This document shows, one piece after another, positions 39,596 to 48,072 of a stretch of DNA of 64,000 nucleotides. Under the pieces are notes generated by a model, which ran no database searches, was not told where the DNA came from, and worked only from the letters and a program-made list of their open reading frames with translations. Within the stretch, counting starts at the first letter, position 1; every line of letters begins with the position of its first letter. The DNA comes from a virus. Made by a program: the position numbers and the translations under genes. The stretch covers positions 1 through 64,000 of IMG/VR virus record IMGVR_UViG_3300006033_000027. One strand, written 5' to 3'.

Positions 39596-40062
39596 TGAGT
39601 TTCCTCGTATCCATCGACCCCGGTGACCGCGGTGGAGACACCGGCATTGTCATCCTGGAGTACCAGTTCAACCAGGCCGCGGAACTCTACGTCGATTTCA
39701 CCGTCCCCGGGGGAACCGAGAACTTCTCCTACTGGTTGGAAGAGAACGCTGCCTCCACCGTGGAGTGGGCTCACATCGCCACCGTGATCGTTGAGGACTT
39801 CGAGCCTCGCCTTGGAACCCCCGTGAAGTCCTACGAGCCCGCTCAGATCGTCGGAATCTGCCGGTACCTGTGGAACGCCACCCCGGTCACCCCCTCGGGA
39901 CGGAAGACCGCCGTACCCGACAAGGTTCTGGACCGACTTGGGCTGTACGACTTCCCCGGCGATCACCACGGAGACCGGCGCGAAGCTGCCCGGCACGCGG
40001 TTCGCTGGCTGAAGGATAACAACCACGCCCCCACAATGCAGAAGGGTTGGCCCGATGAGTAG
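39595..40062 (+). CDS. RuvC-like Holliday junction resolvase
   Basis: 155 aa. RNase H-fold acid residues D8 (SIDPGD), E67 (VIVEDFE) and the C-terminal GDRREAARHA (D127/E130) match RuvC-type resolvases of phages. It would resolve branched DNA before packaging or during recombination. Confidence 0.78.
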   Translation: MSFLVSIDPGDRGGDTGIVILEYQFNQAAELYVDFTVPGGTENFSYWLEENAASTVEWAHIATVIVEDFEPRLGTPVKSYEPAQIVGICRYLWNATPVTPSGRKTAVPDKVLDRLGLYDFPGDHHGDRREAARHAVRWLKDNNHAPTMQKGWPDE

Positions 40063-40070
40063 GAGGAATC

Positions 40071-40223
40071 ATGGTGTGCGAGAAGACCGGCAAGAAGTCA
40101 TACTCGTCCATAGCTGCGGCTCGGAAGGATCAAATGCACCACGGACGCCGGATGCGTTTCTACCGTTGTCCGCATAACCCCAACCATTTCCACGCCACCA
40201 AAGAGTTCGACAAACTCAGATAG
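40071..40223 (+). CDS. Small zinc-binding basic protein, 50 aa
   Basis: AGGAGG before the ATG. C3 with later Cys and His residues (RCPHNPNHFH) could hold zinc; the rest is Lys/Arg/His-rich (MVCEKTGKKSYSSIAAARK). Similar small proteins are common in actinophages; function unknown. Confidence 0.6.
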   Translation: MVCEKTGKKSYSSIAAARKDQMHHGRRMRFYRCPHNPNHFHATKEFDKLR

Positions 40224-40226
40224 AAT
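40221..40226 (+). promoter_or_regulatory. TAGAAT -10, possible leaderless start
   Basis: TAGAAT overlaps the stop of the previous gene and ends 9 nt before the ATG at 40236. No -35 and no TGn extension. Confidence 0.35.
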
Positions 40227-40235
40227 AGAGCAACC

Positions 40236-40451
40236 ATGCAACTAGATGATGAACAGATCACCGATCTCGCTATTGATCTCGTGAACGACCTGCTGGACGA
40301 TCTGGTAGATCTCTCCATGATGACAGTGGACGAATTTCTGATCGACAACACCGATCACGACTACGATCAGGACGATCTCGATGAGGTCCACGATACCGCG
40401 GTGGAATACCTCCGCAATATCCAGAAGTACTGGCCGGAGGCCATGGCGTGA
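40236..40451 (+). CDS. Strongly acidic protein, 71 aa
   Basis: Nearly one third Asp/Glu (DLAIDLVNDLLDDLVDLS, DNTDHDYDQDDLDEV), helical. Such charge could mimic DNA; that is conjecture. Stop overlaps the next start by 4 nt. Confidence 0.6.
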   Translation: MQLDDEQITDLAIDLVNDLLDDLVDLSMMTVDEFLIDNTDHDYDQDDLDEVHDTAVEYLRNIQKYWPEAMA

Positions 40452-41704
40452 GCGCCCCCGCATCGGAGTTGCTGGACAACCCGGATTATGTGTCTGATCT
40501 GAAGAACGACGACCTCTCCAGTCGCCAAATCGCTGACCGATGGGGCACCGGCAAGTCCACGGTGAACGATCACCGCAAGAATCTGGGTACGTCCCGGCCC
40601 CAGAACGAGAACTCCCCGACCAGCGATTCAGAGACGCATCGCCCGGACGGGTCTGCTGACTACGTTCTCTCCAGTGACCGAGCCTGGGGTTTCAAGGACT
40701 TCCGCGAGTTCATCCGCTCCAAGGGTCAGGACCCCGATCAAGTCACCTTCACCTGGGGTGTCACCACCAACCCCACGGGCGGGTTCTGGAACAAGCTCAA
40801 CAACGTCAAGCCGATCCCCAGCAGCGACAAGGTGCTCCAGGATCTCTCTGACATTCGGGACATCATCGAGGACTATACCCCCAGAAAGGCCGTGTACGCC
40901 GATCTGAGCGACTTTTCTAAGGTCAATGGACTCTCGGACCTCCAACTGGGTAAAACGGACGACCTGGGCGGCACAGAGACCACCGTGACCCATGTACTGC
41001 GTGCGCTGGACTGCGAGTTGGAAGATATCGACCGCCGCAAGCCCAAGCAGGCGGTCATCGTGGACGCCGGAGACCTGATCGAGAACTTCTACAACACCTC
41101 CAGCCAGCGACAGACCAACGACATGCCTCTGACCGAGCAGATTCGCACCGCCCGGGTGCTTCTGGCCCGGTACATCAAGGAGGTCGCCCAGATCTGCCCG
41201 AACGTGGCATTCATCACGGTTCCGTCGAATCACTCAATGGTCCGCGTGGACAAGAAGAGCCCGGCCTCCCACCCGAACGACGACCACGGCATCGACATCA
41301 ACCATGCACTTGAAGAGGCGTTCGCTGCGTCAGGCCGATTCCCGTTCGTGCAGTTCATCCGCCCCGCTACTCAGTGGGACGAGAGTGTGGGCTTCGAGAC
41401 CGCGGACGGAACCAAGCTCGGTGTGGTCCACGGGCATCAGTTCTCCAGCCCCGAGAAAGCCGCTCAGTGGTGGCAGGGGCAGGACCACGGGCGCCAGGCT
41501 ACCTCAGATGCCGATATTCTGTTGCACGGTCACTACCACACCACGGGACTTCGGCAGTCCGGCAACGCTCGCTGGATCATCAACCTGCCGTCCAGTGATG
41601 TGGGTTCGGCCTGGTTCCGCAACCTCACGGGAGAGACTTCCAAGCGCGGTGTTCTGACGTTCGATGTCAGCCACGGTATGTGGGCGAACCTGGATATCCG
41701 CTAG
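40448..41704 (+). CDS. Metallophosphoesterase with N-terminal HTH
   Basis: 418 aa, GTG start. Residues about 15-45 form a helix-turn-helix (SSRQIADRWGTGKSTVNDHR). The calcineurin-like site follows: DAGDLIENF, VPSNHSM and LLHGHYHTTG. Similar HTH-phosphoesterase proteins occur next to phage replication genes; substrate unknown, a nucleic-acid end or nucleotide is plausible. Confidence 0.82.
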   Translation: MSAPASELLDNPDYVSDLKNDDLSSRQIADRWGTGKSTVNDHRKNLGTSRPQNENSPTSDSETHRPDGSADYVLSSDRAWGFKDFREFIRSKGQDPDQVTFTWGVTTNPTGGFWNKLNNVKPIPSSDKVLQDLSDIRDIIEDYTPRKAVYADLSDFSKVNGLSDLQLGKTDDLGGTETTVTHVLRALDCELEDIDRRKPKQAVIVDAGDLIENFYNTSSQRQTNDMPLTEQIRTARVLLARYIKEVAQICPNVAFITVPSNHSMVRVDKKSPASHPNDDHGIDINHALEEAFAASGRFPFVQFIRPATQWDESVGFETADGTKLGVVHGHQFSSPEKAAQWWQGQDHGRQATSDADILLHGHYHTTGLRQSGNARWIINLPSSDVGSAWFRNLTGETSKRGVLTFDVSHGMWANLDIR

Positions 41705-41792
41705 AATCCAATAGCTCAGTGCCGCCCAAAGTCGCGTGGTGTCTGTCACATTAGTTCCCACTTGGAACCTTTTCTGGCATCCCCGGCAGGAT

Positions 41793-42179
41793 TCAGTCCT
41801 TCAGACCCCGAGCCCGACGCTCTCGCTTCAGAAGCTTTAGATACTGGTTCTTCTTCAGCCGACAAGGTTCGCATTTGCAACCACGCTTGCCACAAACCCC
41901 CCCACCGTGGGGAACACCAAGCTCTTGGCCGGTCTTCATTTGGTGACAATCTGCACAGAGAACCTGACACTTCGCTAACTCTGCGTCACGCACCTCTTTG
42001 CGGCGAGTCCAGAGACGACCTACTTGAATTTCCTTCTGTGTTCGGTCAACATGGTCTACCTCCAAGTCCTTTACGGACCCGCAGATGACACACTTTCCAC
42101 CTTGGGATTCGATCCAATCAGATCTACGCTTAGCATAGTATGTCCGCATGTAAGCAGCGTGACGCTCTTTATCTTGCAT
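41793..42179 (-). CDS. HNH endonuclease
   Basis: 128 aa. CVICG ... EVDHVDR ... CQVLCADCHQMK is the zinc-stabilised HNH core; a second Cys cluster and a basic tail follow (CGKRGCKCEPCRLKK). Convergent with the phosphoesterase gene. No Shine-Dalgarno before the ATG. The small gaps on both sides (41705-41792, 42180-42265) show nothing else. Confidence 0.8.
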   Translation of the reverse strand: MQDKERHAAYMRTYYAKRRSDWIESQGGKCVICGSVKDLEVDHVDRTQKEIQVGRLWTRRKEVRDAELAKCQVLCADCHQMKTGQELGVPHGGGVCGKRGCKCEPCRLKKNQYLKLLKRERRARGLKD

Positions 42180-42265
42180 GTGAACATGGTAGCACAGTCT
42201 CTCTGAATGTGCCGTTACCCCACGGAGATATTTGCTCAGCCCAGCAGCATGACGGATATAGTCGC

Positions 42266-42487
42266 CTACGCGACCAATTGCGACAACCGATCTGGCCGGA
42301 AGCCACTCCAGTGGTCCTCCCCCACTTCCACGACAGGTACAGCCAGATAGCCCAGTTCCTTGATGTGTATTAGAGCCTCGTCGCTCTCGGTCACATCAAC
42401 CTCTTGGTACTCGATCCCGCGTTGGTCAAGGTATCGCTTCGACATCTTGCACTGGACGCAATCGGGCTTGGAGTAGACAGTAGGCAC
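42266..42487 (-). CDS. nrdH: NrdH-like glutaredoxin
   Basis: 73 aa, GTG start with AAGGA upstream. CVQC active site at residues 10-13, the LGYLAVPVVEVG cis-Pro loop and WSGFRPDRL near the end are NrdH-type. It reduces ribonucleotide reductase; no phage nrdE/F gene is in this window, so it may serve the host enzyme or a phage enzyme elsewhere. Confidence 0.9.
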   Translation of the reverse strand: MPTVYSKPDCVQCKMSKRYLDQRGIEYQEVDVTESDEALIHIKELGYLAVPVVEVGEDHWSGFRPDRLSQLVA

Positions 42488-42526
42488 AGAGGTATCCTTC
42501 GATTAGAGTGGTGTTGACAGAAAAAG

Positions 42527-43225
42527 TTATACGCCGAGCAGCGTAGCCGACCAGAAGATAGTCGAAGAGATGGCGCCGCCGCTGGTCTGTCGTAGATCCA
42601 CGGAAACGGTATCACCGGCAGTAAGATACCAATTCGCGGTTACAGTTTGCGGTTGTCCCACCGTTGACGAGAAAGCACCGGAAGCCCCAAAGAAGATCCC
42701 TTGGGAAACAGCGCCATAGGCTGAATTAGAGGTTTGAAGACCGATCCGGCGACCAGTACCGGAGGCAGAGCCTCCCCAGGCAATCGAAGCATTGAAGAGC
42801 CAGTTACCCGTTTCCAGCACAGTGGCAACACCACCTGAAAAACTGATTTCGGGTGTACTAACGATAGAGGACCAAGACCCGACCACCTGGGGCACAGTAG
42901 CACTGTCGGGGACGTTGACCCCCGAATTACCCCGAGCCCAGTACGGTTGCTTATTGCGATACATGGACCACGCGGAGCCATTGTAATATCGCAGCAGATT
43001 GTCCGCCTTGATGAACGCAAGATCCCCCTGGTTCAGCTTAGTCGGATTAGCGGTAGTCCAGTTGTCCATGTCTGTCGTGGTATCGAAGACATGATCTCGG
43101 GACACGCCCATGCGATCCAAGAACGCCGCCTGAACGCTGGCAGCCATATCGCCCAATTCAGAGTCAAGGGCGCCCGTGGCGTCATCGTCCGGGCTGTAAA
43201 TGCTATCAGGTGAGGTAGTTGCCAT
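42527..43225 (-). CDS. Minor tail / fibre tip protein
   Basis: 232 aa. Helical N-terminal part then a beta-rich C-terminal domain (ATVLETGNWLFNASIAWGGS) resembling the C1q/TNF-like or collar heads on phage fibres. Last gene of the tail module, where host-binding proteins usually lie. Confidence 0.6.
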   Translation of the reverse strand: MATTSPDSIYSPDDDATGALDSELGDMAASVQAAFLDRMGVSRDHVFDTTTDMDNWTTANPTKLNQGDLAFIKADNLLRYYNGSAWSMYRNKQPYWARGNSGVNVPDSATVPQVVGSWSSIVSTPEISFSGGVATVLETGNWLFNASIAWGGSASGTGRRIGLQTSNSAYGAVSQGIFFGASGAFSSTVGQPQTVTANWYLTAGDTVSVDLRQTSGGAISSTIFWSATLLGV

Positions 43226-43230
43226 GTGTC

Positions 43231-43962
43231 TTACGGTCCTCCGAGAGCGATAGTGATGAGAGAATGGCCCGAAGTGCCGTATCCAGTAGTATAGTCGATG
43301 TTCTCGGGAGTTCCCGAAGTCTGATAATGCAAGATCCGGCGAGTCCGGAAAGTGTAGCTGTGGTATGCCTGTAGCGCCAGAGGTTGATTATGGTCGATCA
43401 CCACGAACTGATCTACCCCTGCAACAGCAGACCCCGCGGTGGCGAACCCACCGATATAGTCGTCTCGGTAGAACGTACTCGTGGACGTGTAGTTGTCGAT
43501 GACTTCCAAAGCGAGGCCCACCCCGATTTGACTGTTCGCGTTCAACGTTCCATCCGTGGGCTTGACACGCCCCACCATACCCCAGGCTGCAAACACTCCC
43601 CCCGTGCTGGCCGTGTTCAAGGTGATCGTCGCGTCGTAGGTGCTGCTGTAAGTTGCTAGAGTGTAGTTTCGCTGAACACTAGAGGTGAGGGTGAACGTGG
43701 GGGTAGATGCGGCTGCTTCCTTGTTCAGCAGAAAGTTGACGATGGATGTCAACTGGTCCTGCTGAGTCTCCAGGATTGTTTGCTTCTCCCGTAGAACGTT
43801 GATGAGACCACTCTGTCCCAAATCGGTAGCCGCCTGGTTCACCTGAAGTCGAGATAGGTCTTCACGCTGCTTGATCTGCTGGCGCTGCATGATGTCAGCC
43901 CAGGGCCGCACCTCTCGATCAACGTTCGACGGCGGATAGACGATGGGGTAATCAGAACTCAT
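43231..43962 (-). CDS. Minor tail protein
   Basis: 243 aa: helical coiled N-terminus (DIMQRQQIKQREDLSRLQ) then a beta-rich domain. Follows the same plan as the 42527 protein, perhaps forming a fibre together. TAGAAT ends 9 nt before the ATG and no Shine-Dalgarno is seen. Confidence 0.6.
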   Translation of the reverse strand: MSSDYPIVYPPSNVDREVRPWADIMQRQQIKQREDLSRLQVNQAATDLGQSGLINVLREKQTILETQQDQLTSIVNFLLNKEAAASTPTFTLTSSVQRNYTLATYSSTYDATITLNTASTGGVFAAWGMVGRVKPTDGTLNANSQIGVGLALEVIDNYTSTSTFYRDDYIGGFATAGSAVAGVDQFVVIDHNQPLALQAYHSYTFRTRRILHYQTSGTPENIDYTTGYGTSGHSLITIALGGP

Positions 43963-43969
43963 AGACGCT

Positions 43970-45475
43970 CTATTCTATCTCATCCCCGATAGTGAGGGGA
44001 CGGAGAGACTGGTCCAGGAAACGGCGCCCGCCCATAGCCAGGTAGTAGTCCGCGAAGGTGGGGTACTTGTTCACGATGTCGGTGATGGAAGCGTAGCCCC
44101 GAGCTTCCACGGAAACTCCGGTAGCAGTGTAGGTCACTTCCGTGGCCCGATAGATCTCCCCCTTGTAAAGGAACCGCTGTCCCACGACGAGACCGTACTC
44201 CAGGGGCATTGTGTTCTTCGGGATGAAGAACGAGAACGAGACACTGGCGCCGCCGTAGAGTTCCGCGGTGAACGCCCCGGCCTCCCACACCATAGCAGCG
44301 TTGGCGAGGAACTGGTTATCCACCGTGATACCCACCCGGGACTCCGTGTTGGTCGATCCCGTGTTGATCGTGTACGTCTCCGGCCAGGTGATGATTCCCG
44401 ATCCGACCACGTACATACCGGCATAGCTGTTGGACGAGCCCGAGGACTCCTGCCCCACGGTCCAGGTAGTTCCCGTCTTGGTTCCGATCTTCGGCCCAGT
44501 GTAGATGAGCACGAGGTCGAACGGTGTCAGATCCCGACCGTAGGTGCTGTCTGTCACGAGATCATCGTCCTGATAGTCCGTCCAGAGCCGGATCTCCAGT
44601 CCACCCCCCGCGGTGGAGAATGCTCCCGCCTGGGGTGCTCCAGAGGTTTCGTTGTAGACCACCGCAGAGGACTGAGATCCCGTAAACGGATAGGGCAGAG
44701 AGTTCACGAAGGTCGGTTGAGTGACGCTTTCCCAAGCCACATTGGTCTTGACCACGTTGATGATCCTCTGACCGTTCTCGATGGTCTGAGAGGCGTTCAA
44801 GTTATGCTTGACATCCGTGGACCCCGGCGCAGGGGTGATCTTCTGGTTGATGATCTCCACCGCGACCGATTGTGAGTCGATGTTGGGCGTCAGGATCGGA
44901 GCCTGAATCAGACCGAGCCCCACGTCGATGGGGTCCAGGCCAAACGGCTGGAGGTAGATCTTCCCACCACGGATCGAAGCCTGCACACTGTAGGCAGCAC
45001 ACAGTTCCTTGATCTTGTTCCATACACTATCCCGCCAGCCGTAAGCCCCCTCCACCTGAATGGGGTCCATCACCTGGTCGTCCACTTCGATGTCGGGGAT
45101 GCAGATGCGGGCATATTCCTGGATCAGATCAGGCAGAGCCGTGTCGAAGTAGTTGGGGGCACGCCGCACCGCGGAGAGCTTCTGGATGATGGAGTCCGCG
45201 GTGAATCGGGTAGCCAGGTTCGTCGGGTTGACGGAGTTGATCGTGCCCTGCCAGCCGCCCGCGGCGTCGTCACCGTAGTCGGTGTCCCGAATCTCAATAT
45301 CGGTTCCCAGCAGGAAAGCATCATCGAACTTCGAGTCCGGGATGCTGTAGGAAGCAGAGCCCAGACCACCAGAGCTATCCCCAGGAGACATCGGAGTAGC
45401 GGACTCGGTGATCGAAGCGTCAGATTCCAGACCCAGTTCCGAGCCACGGAGGTCCGGCAGGATTCGGGTCGTCAC
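43970..45475 (-). CDS. Minor tail protein (tail hub-like)
   Basis: 501 aa, GTG start. Position after the 866-aa minor tail protein and length fit the siphovirus hub/tail-associated protein. The N-terminal half has RFTADSIIQKLSAVRR, like phage-hub proteins; the C-terminal part has LEYGLVVGQRFLYKG. No peptidase motif seen. Confidence 0.6.
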   Translation of the reverse strand: MTTRILPDLRGSELGLESDASITESATPMSPGDSSGGLGSASYSIPDSKFDDAFLLGTDIEIRDTDYGDDAAGGWQGTINSVNPTNLATRFTADSIIQKLSAVRRAPNYFDTALPDLIQEYARICIPDIEVDDQVMDPIQVEGAYGWRDSVWNKIKELCAAYSVQASIRGGKIYLQPFGLDPIDVGLGLIQAPILTPNIDSQSVAVEIINQKITPAPGSTDVKHNLNASQTIENGQRIINVVKTNVAWESVTQPTFVNSLPYPFTGSQSSAVVYNETSGAPQAGAFSTAGGGLEIRLWTDYQDDDLVTDSTYGRDLTPFDLVLIYTGPKIGTKTGTTWTVGQESSGSSNSYAGMYVVGSGIITWPETYTINTGSTNTESRVGITVDNQFLANAAMVWEAGAFTAELYGGASVSFSFFIPKNTMPLEYGLVVGQRFLYKGEIYRATEVTYTATGVSVEARGYASITDIVNKYPTFADYYLAMGGRRFLDQSLRPLTIGDEIE

Positions 45476-48072
45476 TGATATTCTCGCACTTCTCGCAGGG
45501 TGGCAGTCATACCCAGCAGTCTATCAGCCGCGGTCGTCGCTCCACCGTACACAGTGGACATGGGCGGGGCGCCCACGAAACGCAGCCCCATGTGGCCCTG
45601 TCCATCCACGGGAGCCCCGGTATAGTGACCCTCCAAATTCGCGACCATGTCGAAAAGGGTGACCGTTCCGATACCGTTCAGAAAGATCTCCACGTAGGCA
45701 ATGGGTGCCCCCGAGAAGGTTGCGTTGGTCCTGGTTGCGCCGTGGGGGTCCAGGAGGGTTAGATCGGTGTCCTCGGTGGTTCCGTCTCGATTGTAGGCGC
45801 GCACCGTGACCTTGCCGGTTCCTGTTGCTGAGCCGGTCGCTCCGACGTACAGGGTCTCATCCGGGGGAATGAGCAAGACATGTTTGTAGTATGCCTCATC
45901 GGGCTCGCCAGCTACGGTGTAAGTAGCTCCTAGGATGTTTGAAGTAATCCCGATACCCGCGAGAATTTCCGGTGCCCAGGAAATGCTAGTGCTAGCGTTA
46001 TCAGCGCCGGTCCACTCAGACAGTAGGCTATGCCCATCGAAGTACCCGCCCGTGTAGGGATGATCTGCGTCGGGTACTTCGACCGTGTACAGATCATTCC
46101 ACCAGGAGTGTCCTCCACCGATACGATTGCCGACCTGGAGTATCCTTTGTGACCATAAGGCGCTGATCGTGTCTGACGTGATTTCCAACAAAGTCGTGCC
46201 TGGCGCGTTCGCAGCCTGATTGCTGAATCTTGACTCATTGCCAGCCTTGGGGAATTGAACACGACGAGCGTTAGAACTGAGCGTCCCCGTCTGTGCAGCC
46301 TCCAGGGTGATACTGATACCCACGGTGTAAACCTTATTGGAGTTGAGTCCGTTATGGCCGCCGAAGCTTTGACCTCGCACATAAATCGCTGCACTGGAGG
46401 CATTGGTCGGAATCACGCGAGCCGAATATGTTCCGGAAAGCACATTTCGGACAGACCGGATAGCCACGCAGTTTGTCAGGACGCTGGTCGGCCAGAAGTC
46501 CACGGCATAACCGCGTACACGGCTTGTGCTCGCGCCTACCGTGCCAGACCAGTCCAGGGTGAAGTCGGGGTCGTCCCATTCGGACCAATATTCTGTCAGT
46601 ACCGACCCAATGTTTGCCTGGAATCCTGCAACATCTAAAGTCGATCCTATGCTTGGATGAGCACCGGCTCCACTAGAGGTCCTATAGTAACGGATTGTCG
46701 CCCATACAGCAGTAGCGGGGACAGCAGTAGTAAGGATTCTTCGCTCAAGGGAGTTCGCGGCTTGTGCAGCATTTGCCCCGTAAACTGTAGACCCCACTAT
46801 CACGTCGCTGTTGTCATAGAAGGTCACCCCGAGGGCAGTGATCGTTGACCAGGAAGGCTGCCCATATCCCGAGAATGTATACGTTTCCAGCGGGATCACT
46901 GGAATGCGGTTGCCTGTTCCGTCCGCCGCAGATGCCCCGTAATTCGAATCACTGGGGGCCGTGGTCCAGGTGACGCGATAGAAGTTCGGGAACTTACCAA
47001 GACCCGTAGTTTGGCGTGCACCGTTAGCAGCACCACTGGTTCCGGGGGTGGCGGAGTACCCCGTTGCGTCAGCGGAGAGTTTATGATTCGGGACCTTGTT
47101 GAATGCGGGGGTAACCGTGCGCTCACCAGAGAAATAGTTCAACAGCGCATAAGGTGTGACCATGAAGCCGGAGGCATCCAGCGTGGCCCCAGCAGGCTTT
47201 ACCCCTGCTGATCCGTCCCGGAAATGTACCTTGACCGCTACCGCTGTGGCCGGAGCCGCAATAACGAGAACCCTACGTTCGACTTCTCCTTGAGCATGAG
47301 GTGTAGGAGTCTCGAACGCAAAGCTCCCAACCGTAGATCCGCCTGCATTGTAGAAGGTGGCACCTATAGAGGTTTCCGCCCCAGCATAGGAGGGTCGGCC
47401 ATAAGCGGATAGGTAATAAGTGGTTGCGGCCGTTACGGCTGCTCTGGCCGAGTTGTTGGACTCGCCACGAATAATATTGATAGCACCAGTTGCATCCGAT
47501 GTGACGGTTGCCCGACCGAAGTTAGGGAAGTCGCCCATTCCGGAGGTTTCACGGGTAAGCGTAACTGAGCCAGAAGCTACGCTAGTCCCCCAGTTTGAGA
47601 CGCTACTCGTGGCTTCCGGGTTTAGGTCGAGATTAGTGTGGACGGTTGTTAATGATCCGGCTGTCTCGCCGGAAGGGTTTGTGGCGAGGTTGGTCACCGA
47701 CTGGGTTTCCTCGTCCGCCTGGTACTCCCCGGTACCGAGGGGATAGATCGGAAGCCAGTCACCGAGAGTAGTCAGGTAGGGGTCCGCCCAGTTGGGAGCG
47801 AAGAGGTTGCTGGCATACGGGTCATTGAAGTAGACGCAGCCCTTCCCCCACTTGCCCTGCTGGAAGTTCCGGATGCGCTGGAGTTCCGCGGAGGTACCCA
47901 TCCACTCCAGGTCGTAGGTGCGGTGAGAGGCCAGAGATCCCGAGGTGTAGCCGTATCCGCTCTCCGTCACACCCGAATCAGCACGGCCCTCGTAGTCGGC
48001 GCCGTTCCCGATCTTGGGCGCCTTGACATACTCAGCGTGCTCCTTGGTGCCGAAATAGAACTGGCGGGCCAC
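45472..48072 (-). CDS. Minor tail protein with repeated beta-sandwich domains
   Basis: 866 aa. The first 120 residues resemble distal tail (Dit-like) proteins (MARQFYFGTKEHAEYV, YDLEWMG). Two consecutive domains of about 160 residues are similar to each other (GMGDFPNFGRATVTSD and GLGKFPNFYRVTWTTA, each later with ERR and an ATLDASGF/STLDVAGF end), like carbohydrate-binding modules; a third, more diverged copy may follow. DNA for these domains (about 45.9-47.7 kb) is more AT-rich than the ends, suggesting a swapped segment. Likely binds the cell surface. Confidence 0.7.
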   Translation of the reverse strand: MARQFYFGTKEHAEYVKAPKIGNGADYEGRADSGVTESGYGYTSGSLASHRTYDLEWMGTSAELQRIRNFQQGKWGKGCVYFNDPYASNLFAPNWADPYLTTLGDWLPIYPLGTGEYQADEETQSVTNLATNPSGETAGSLTTVHTNLDLNPEATSSVSNWGTSVASGSVTLTRETSGMGDFPNFGRATVTSDATGAINIIRGESNNSARAAVTAATTYYLSAYGRPSYAGAETSIGATFYNAGGSTVGSFAFETPTPHAQGEVERRVLVIAAPATAVAVKVHFRDGSAGVKPAGATLDASGFMVTPYALLNYFSGERTVTPAFNKVPNHKLSADATGYSATPGTSGAANGARQTTGLGKFPNFYRVTWTTAPSDSNYGASAADGTGNRIPVIPLETYTFSGYGQPSWSTITALGVTFYDNSDVIVGSTVYGANAAQAANSLERRILTTAVPATAVWATIRYYRTSSGAGAHPSIGSTLDVAGFQANIGSVLTEYWSEWDDPDFTLDWSGTVGASTSRVRGYAVDFWPTSVLTNCVAIRSVRNVLSGTYSARVIPTNASSAAIYVRGQSFGGHNGLNSNKVYTVGISITLEAAQTGTLSSNARRVQFPKAGNESRFSNQAANAPGTTLLEITSDTISALWSQRILQVGNRIGGGHSWWNDLYTVEVPDADHPYTGGYFDGHSLLSEWTGADNASTSISWAPEILAGIGITSNILGATYTVAGEPDEAYYKHVLLIPPDETLYVGATGSATGTGKVTVRAYNRDGTTEDTDLTLLDPHGATRTNATFSGAPIAYVEIFLNGIGTVTLFDMVANLEGHYTGAPVDGQGHMGLRFVGAPPMSTVYGGATTAADRLLGMTATLREVREYQ

